Shown here piece after piece: positions 59,989 to 64,000 of a stretch of DNA of 64,000 nucleotides. Origin of the DNA: Candidatus Gastranaerophilales bacterium. GTDB lineage: Bacteria > Cyanobacteriota > Vampirovibrionia > Gastranaerophilales > Gastranaerophilaceae. The notes beneath the pieces were generated by a model. That model saw only the letters and a list, made by a program, of their open reading frames with translations. It ran no database searches and was not told the origin of the DNA. The stretch lies in the NCBI GenBank assembly GCA_910587055.1, contig CAJUKY010000008.1, positions 1 through 64,000 of the forward strand, read 5' to 3'. Each line of letters opens with the position of its first letter. Position 1 is the first letter of the stretch. Made by a program: the position numbers and the translations under genes.

Positions 59989-60656
59989 TCATTGCTGTCA
60001 TCATCTTCAAACCCCGGAGAGCGGGACGGCAGATTTTGATATCCTGCATTTGAAATTACGGATTTTCTTATATATTTTTTTGTATATCCGCCTTTTACAA
60101 AAAGCCTTTTTATGGTATTTTCTCTGTCTACAAGAGCATGGCTTATATTTTCTAATTCAGGATTATCATCCGTTAATTGAGTCCATACGGCAGCTTCAAG
60201 AGTCCAGCAGTATGTTTCTTCATTCAGTGAATTTAATTCATCCTGATGGATTGCTTCATGGGCTAAAACTGCGGCAATGGCTTCTTTTGGCGCATTTTGA
60301 TGTTTAATATTTATAAAAATATTGAGTCTGCCTCTGTTTTTCCACCCTAAAGCATCAAATTCTGCGTATGCAGGGTTTAATTCAGACAGGTCTTTGAATT
60401 CAACCTTAATCGGTTTTCCCGTTAAATTTTCCCCTAAAATTGCGCGCCTTGAATAATCGCCTAGAGTGCCTTTCAAGGTTTCTGCTGCTTGAATTAATTT
60501 TAAATCTTTTGTTGATTGTTTGTACTGCCTCATAACAGCATCCGATATGCCGCCGTTTGCAGGCACCTCCATAATGGCGTGGGCGCTTTGCGTGCAGAAA
60601 AATAATGTGCAGACACTTATTGCAAATATTTTGCCTTTTAATAATAAATCCTTCAT
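59916..60656 (-). CDS. Secreted zincin-like metalloprotease
   Basis: The 246-residue protein has a signal peptide (ending QSAHA) and a zinc-protease core AAVLAHEAIHQDE with HExxH at 133-137. A downstream Glu at about 154 (in WTLEAAVW) is a plausible third ligand. The peptidase family is not one I can name. It is a paralogue of the inactive protein at 58422-59399. I start at 60656, where AAAGGGAG lies 4 nt before the ATG, not 11 codons earlier. Substrate unknown. Confidence 0.72.
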   Translation of the reverse strand: MKDLLLKGKIFAISVCTLFFCTQSAHAIMEVPANGGISDAVMRQYKQSTKDLKLIQAAETLKGTLGDYSRRAILGENLTGKPIKVEFKDLSELNPAYAEFDALGWKNRGRLNIFINIKHQNAPKEAIAAVLAHEAIHQDELNSLNEETYCWTLEAAVWTQLTDDNPELENISHALVDRENTIKRLFVKGGYTKKYIRKSVISNAGYQNLPSRSPGFEDDDSNDYVNGRPLPSFNSPQTEFKGKESL

Positions 60657-60803
60657 AAACTCCCTTTTATTTCCTTTTGATAAAAACATTATTGCATACT
60701 TTTTATTTAAGGAAAGTTTTTCAAAAAGAAAATTTTATAAATGGCAAATTTATTTTTTCACAGGTTTTTAAATATCAAAATAGAAAATATCAGGGAGGAA
60801 TAT

Positions 60804-61211
60804 ATGGTAAATAATGTTAATTTAAATACACCAGAAGGCAAAAAAGAATATTTTGTAAAGCAGGGTATTATAAACGGTGCAGTTCCTGCAGCAGTTGGTC
60901 TTGGTATCGGCGCAGGCGTAAGTTTTCTTATGGATAAAAATGCACTGAAAGATGAGTTTAAAGCTGCAAAACAGGTTGTAAAAGATGCCAAAAAGCAAAA
61001 TGCAAGTAAAGAAGCAATTAAAGAAGCCAAAAAAGGCGTAAAAGAATTGTATTCAAAAGTGGCAAATAAAACATTCGGTGCAAATAAAAAACATACCGCA
61101 ATAGTTATCGGTTCTATGATTGCAGGGCTTGCATTTCTAAGAGGAATAGTAGAACCCGCCGTTAGACAATATACGCAGGGCATGCACGGAAATAAAAAAG
61201 CTGACAAATAA
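60804..61211 (+). CDS. Two-helix membrane protein with amphipathic linker
   Basis: The 135-residue protein begins MVNNVNLNTPEGKKEYF. It has a hydrophobic segment (about 22-42, IINGAVPAAVGLGIGAGVSFLM), a Lys/Ala-rich amphipathic helix (about 45-90) and a second hydrophobic segment (about 98-115), then a basic tail. No family is recognised. AGGGAGGA lies just before the ATG at 60804; the longer frame from 60741 lacks a site. Confidence 0.65.
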   Translation: MVNNVNLNTPEGKKEYFVKQGIINGAVPAAVGLGIGAGVSFLMDKNALKDEFKAAKQVVKDAKKQNASKEAIKEAKKGVKELYSKVANKTFGANKKHTAIVIGSMIAGLAFLRGIVEPAVRQYTQGMHGNKKADK

Positions 61212-61237
61212 TCTGCGTAAATAATTATTAAAAACTT

Positions 61238-61267
61238 AAAAACAGTCCTAAATTTAGGACTGTTTTT
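61238..61267. terminator. Bidirectional terminator
   Basis: A perfect 30-bp palindrome, AAAAACAGTCCTAAA with its complement, gives a GC-containing stem with T-runs on both strands. It serves the convergent genes 60804-61211 and hisS. Confidence 0.85.
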
Positions 61268-61300
61268 ATAATACGAGATCCGGTGAAAAGATGTTTAAAA

Positions 61301-62524
61301 TTAAAGTTCTTTAACTTGTTTTTGCTCGCCTGTTATAAGATTTTTTACGGTATAATATCCGCCTTTTACTTCATCTTCGCCTATTACCACAGCATTTTTA
61401 GCTATTTTGCCCGCTTTTTCAAACTGCTTGCCGAATTTTCTGTTCTGCAGGTCAAAATCTGCACTATAGCCTTTATCCCTTAAAATTTGAACGGTTTTTA
61501 TTGCTTCATCGGGCAAATTTGAAACAATGAAGTAATCAAGCATAGACTCTTCTTTATGTTCAACAAGTTCATAAAGTCTTTCAGCCCCGAGGGCAAAACC
61601 TACGGCAGGTGTTTTTTCACCGCCGAGCATTTCAACAAGCCCGTCGTATCTGCCGCCGCCCGCGATTGCATTTTGAGACCCCAGAGCATCGCTTTTGATT
61701 TCAAAAACGGTTCTGTTATAGTAATCAAGCCCTCTTACAAGCATTTTATTTTCTTTATATTTAATATTTAAAATATCTAAATATTTTTTAACGCTTTCAT
61801 AATGTTCTTTGCATTCCTTGCAGATGAAATCTGAAAGAATTACCTTCTTTATTTCATCGTTTTCAAAAATCTTAATGCAGTCTTCATTTTTGCAATCAAG
61901 CATTCTTAAAGGGTTTTTCTCATATCTTACTTTGCAGTCTTCGCATAGTTTATCAAGGTAGGGTTTTAATACGGTTTTAATTTTTTCTTTATAAGTATTT
62001 CTGCATTCAGGGCAGCCTAAAGAATTGATTTCTGCCACTAAATTTTTCAAGCCCATTTTTGAAAGAAAATTTGAAGCAAGGGCTATAACTTCAGCATCTG
62101 CCGCGGGTTTTTCTATACCGAACATTTCAACGCCAATCTGGTGAAATTGCCTTTGGCGGCCTTTTTGCGGTCTTTCATACCTAAACATCGGGCCGAAATA
62201 CCATAATTTTACGGGTGCCGATACTTTATTAAAACCGTGTTCAATATATGCACGTACAACCCCTGCCGTATTTTCGGGGCGAAGTGTGATTGAATTTTCA
62301 TCTTTATTTATTCCGCCTACAGAAAATGTATACATTTCCTTGTTTACGATATCCGTTGAATCGCCCACTCCTCTTTTGAAAAGTTCCGTTCCTTCAAAAA
62401 TCGGGGTTCTTATTTCCTTATAATTTGCGGATTGAAACAATTCGCGTGCGGTTTTTTCAATATGCTGCCAGGTTAAAATGTCTTCAGGGAGTATGTCTTT
62501 TGTTCCTCTTTGTGCTTTAATCAT
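61301..62524 (-). CDS. hisS: Histidyl-tRNA synthetase
   Basis: Class II synthetase charging tRNA-His. Motif 2 region FGPMFRYERPQKGRQRQFHQ, HisA motif GLDYYNRTVFEI, and GGGRYDGLVEMLGG are all present, with the anticodon-binding domain at the C-terminus. The insertion domain has cysteine pairs (CPEC, CEDC, CKNEDC, CKEC) that probably bind zinc. Length 407 is normal. AAGGAAAG precedes the ATG. Terminated by the palindrome at 61238-61267. Confidence 0.97.
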   Translation of the reverse strand: MIKAQRGTKDILPEDILTWQHIEKTARELFQSANYKEIRTPIFEGTELFKRGVGDSTDIVNKEMYTFSVGGINKDENSITLRPENTAGVVRAYIEHGFNKVSAPVKLWYFGPMFRYERPQKGRQRQFHQIGVEMFGIEKPAADAEVIALASNFLSKMGLKNLVAEINSLGCPECRNTYKEKIKTVLKPYLDKLCEDCKVRYEKNPLRMLDCKNEDCIKIFENDEIKKVILSDFICKECKEHYESVKKYLDILNIKYKENKMLVRGLDYYNRTVFEIKSDALGSQNAIAGGGRYDGLVEMLGGEKTPAVGFALGAERLYELVEHKEESMLDYFIVSNLPDEAIKTVQILRDKGYSADFDLQNRKFGKQFEKAGKIAKNAVVIGEDEVKGGYYTVKNLITGEQKQVKEL

Positions 62525-62676
62525 AATCTTTCCTTAAAAATAGGTTTTGCCTGTATTTATTTTACTATAAATATTTATTGTTTTTGTAAAGAAAAAGATA
62601 CAAATCCTCCCGTGGTGGGCAACTTTTTTTATGTTTGATTTTTATAGGTGTGTGTTTAATGGTGAAAGGAAAAATT

Positions 62677-63339
62677 ATGCCTGTTCAAAGTGTTTCATTA
62701 AATAACATAGCTTTCAGAGGGGAAGCCCCCAAAGCGGAAGCAGCTGTTGCCGAAAAGGCAGAAACAGCATCAAAAACCGAATCTAAAACTTCTGAAAATA
62801 AACATATCGACGGCAAAAAAATCGGCATTGTGCTCGGCGGGCTTGCAGCAGCGGGTATTGCGGCGGTTCTTATCGGAAAAAGCAAAAAAGTTCCTTCAGA
62901 ATTAAGCATTGAAGAGTTTAAAAAAATCGGTAAATTTAATAAAGGCTTTGCAACAGCAAAAAATAAACCTTTCAGCGGAATTATTAATGTTGCAAATGCA
63001 AACGGCAAGTATGCTCTTGAATACGATAAAGGCGTTTTAAAGGAATCCGTTCAGTTTAAAAATATGGCATTCCCCGAGTTCGGGCAGAAAGAAGAGCAGC
63101 TGACGGCAGTTTCAAAAAAAGTATATTCTAATGGCGAAGACGGTAATAAGGTTGAATGCTTCTTAAGAAATCCGTTCTATAAAATCTGCGGCGGAGAAGA
63201 ATGGGGAAAATTGGGCAGCTCCACTGTTTCTGCCGATAAAACCAGCGTTGTAAAGGAATATACGGATTTGTCTTCCGGAGAGATATTACGTGATACAATC
63301 TCAAAACAAAAGAACGGAAGCTGGATAAAAACTTCTTAA
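62677..63339 (+). CDS. F-x-G-motif membrane-anchored MORN-like protein, copy 1
   Basis: The 220-residue protein has an N-terminal tag-like segment (VSLNNIAFRGE, with F-R-G at 13-15), a low-complexity Ala/Glu/Lys linker and one membrane helix (about 48-67). A C-terminal domain follows with PFSGIINVANANGKYALEY and DKGVLKESVQF, like degenerate MORN_2/YwqK-type repeats. Copy 2 at 63441 has the same plan. I start at 62677, with GAAAGGA upstream. No signal peptide is seen. Role unknown. Confidence 0.7.
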   Translation: MPVQSVSLNNIAFRGEAPKAEAAVAEKAETASKTESKTSENKHIDGKKIGIVLGGLAAAGIAAVLIGKSKKVPSELSIEEFKKIGKFNKGFATAKNKPFSGIINVANANGKYALEYDKGVLKESVQFKNMAFPEFGQKEEQLTAVSKKVYSNGEDGNKVECFLRNPFYKICGGEEWGKLGSSTVSADKTSVVKEYTDLSSGEILRDTISKQKNGSWIKTS

Positions 63340-63440
63340 GGCTTTTTAATTGTAAAGAAACTTAATATTAAACGTGATACCAGCAAAATATTTTATATTT
63401 ATAATAAATATGTAAAATAATCATTAAAGGAAGAAGATTA

Positions 63441-64000
63441 ATGCCAATTCATGCTATATCGGGGAATCAAATATGCGGTCGTACGGCTTTTAAAGGCGAT
63501 GCTTCCAATGAAGATGCAAAACAGGCAAAGGTTTCCGGCGGGTCTGACAGAAACAAAAATAATAAAAAGAAACTTGCCATAACGCTGGGTATTCTTGCAG
63601 GGGCCGGTATTGCGGCGATTGCTATTGCAAAAAAGAGAAAATTTCCTTCCGAGTTTGATATTGAAAAATTCAAAAAAGCAGGCGGATTTGAAAAAGTTGA
63701 AAATGACGGTGTAACACGCACCCTTGCGATGTATAAGAAAAAACCATACACCGGTACTATTAATGTTGCAAATAAGGCCGGAGATTATCATTTAGAATAT
63801 AAAGACGGCGTTTTAGATAATTCTTTGTGTGTTCAAACTTTTACAGAAGGTGATGAAATTCTTGCAAGTGCTTCCAGAAGAGTTTATTCTTACGGTGAAA
63901 ATGGCAAGCTAAGCGGTATTGAGACATTTAGATATTATGATACGGAAAAGCTTACAGATAAATTTTCTTCAGCTGAGATAATAAGCAGCGGCAAGCTTGG
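63441..64000 (+). CDS. F-x-G-motif membrane-anchored MORN-like protein, copy 2 (partial)
   Basis: Runs off the window end; the first 186 residues are visible. The layout mirrors copy 1: RTAFKGD (F-K-G at 17-19), a Ser/Asn/Lys linker, one membrane helix (about 45-63), RKFPSEFDIEKFKKAGGF (like KVPSELSIEEFKKIGKF), then PYTGTINVANKAGDYHLEY and KDGVLDN. AAAGGAAGAAG precedes the ATG at 63441. The 101-nt gap to copy 1 has no clear terminator, so the pair may be a tandem operon. Confidence 0.7.
   Translation, partial: MPIHAISGNQICGRTAFKGDASNEDAKQAKVSGGSDRNKNNKKKLAITLGILAGAGIAAIAIAKKRKFPSEFDIEKFKKAGGFEKVENDGVTRTLAMYKKKPYTGTINVANKAGDYHLEYKDGVLDNSLCVQTFTEGDEILASASRRVYSYGENGKLSGIETFRYYDTEKLTDKFSSAEIISSGKL

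Noticed and set aside
60758..61207. 149-codon minus-strand frame
   Set aside because: It lies opposite a gene with a strong AGGGAGGA site and coherent membrane topology; its own composition is that of an antisense shadow.
1..64000. tRNA, rRNA, CRISPR array, insertion sequence or prophage
   Set aside because: I looked for conserved T-loop-like GTTCRANTC motifs, repeat-spacer periodicity, transposase/integrase motifs and phage structural genes in the gaps and saw none; a covariance search could still reveal a small RNA.

Overview
The window reads as a chromosomal segment of a low-GC, diderm, non-photosynthetic bacterium. Outer-membrane biogenesis genes are present: lpxK, an Mla-type MCE transporter and a porin. 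Several small proteins carry a short N-terminal F-x-G motif, the SSB is short and lacks the usual acidic tip, and GlgA is of the starch/glycogen synthase type. Together these suggest a gut Melainabacteria/Vampirovibrionia (Gastranaerophilales-like) genome. That placement is an inference from style and gene content, since no rRNA or marker comparison could be made. I found no rRNA, tRNA, CRISPR array, insertion sequence or prophage, and no gene-free stretch longer than 300 bases.

Layout. 0-1 kb: secF. 1-2.2 kb: an HTH/zinc-ribbon gene and a higBA toxin-antitoxin pair with its own promoter-operator. 2.2-4.9 kb: rimP-nusA followed by a formyltransferase gene (leftward). 5-6.1 kb: porin. 6.1-11.8 kb: a leftward serA-mlaE-mlaF-mlaD-lpxK operon. 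11.9-15.2 kb: a two-domain GNAT gene, ribBA, ribE and a 65-residue F-G-N-motif protein. 15.4-16 kb: a second toxin-antitoxin-like pair with a palindromic operator. 16-19.6 kb: der-plsY and a malic enzyme with an internal insertion. 19.7-24.1 kb: a detached piece of the spc ribosomal operon (rpsE-rpmD-rplO-secY-adk-map). 24.1-33.7 kb: a leftward DNA repair/replication block (polA, small secreted protein, priA, a giant tandem-helicase protein, a RecB-type nuclease). 33.8-41.1 kb: TadG/TadE-like proteins, a lipoprotein, pnp and a huge glycine-rich protein with a type IV prepilin N-terminus. 41.3-45.7 kb: ssb, a four-carbon acid-sugar kinase, a PdxA2-like dehydrogenase and a hybrid-cluster-protein homologue that has lost its metal ligands. 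45.9-49.8 kb: an accessory patch with two copies of a small helical protein, each divergent from an HTH gene, plus a CHASE2-GGDEF diguanylate cyclase. 50-57.8 kb: LCP protein, TPR protein, bioB-ruvA, glgA, a GT-C membrane glycosyltransferase and a DPM1-like synthase. 57.9-64 kb: small organism-specific proteins, a zincin/pseudo-zincin pair, hisS and a tandem pair of membrane-anchored MORN-like proteins, the second cut by the window end.

Cross-cutting signals. (1) Two intergenic elements, at 48.55-48.69 and 56.92-57.03 kb, share an internal-loop sequence, while their perfectly paired stems differ in sequence. This is the covariation pattern of a structured RNA or DNA-hairpin element and is the best candidate for something undescribed. 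(2) Several genes have a good sigma70-type promoter whose -10 box lies only 6-11 nt from the start codon, with no Shine-Dalgarno, implying leaderless or near-leaderless mRNAs. (3) Terminator-like hairpins sit just upstream of rimP, ribE, secY, adk and pnp, which suggests attenuation inside or before essential operons. (4) Enzyme homologues that have lost their catalytic residues (HCP-like, pseudo-zincin, N-terminal helicase half) recur.
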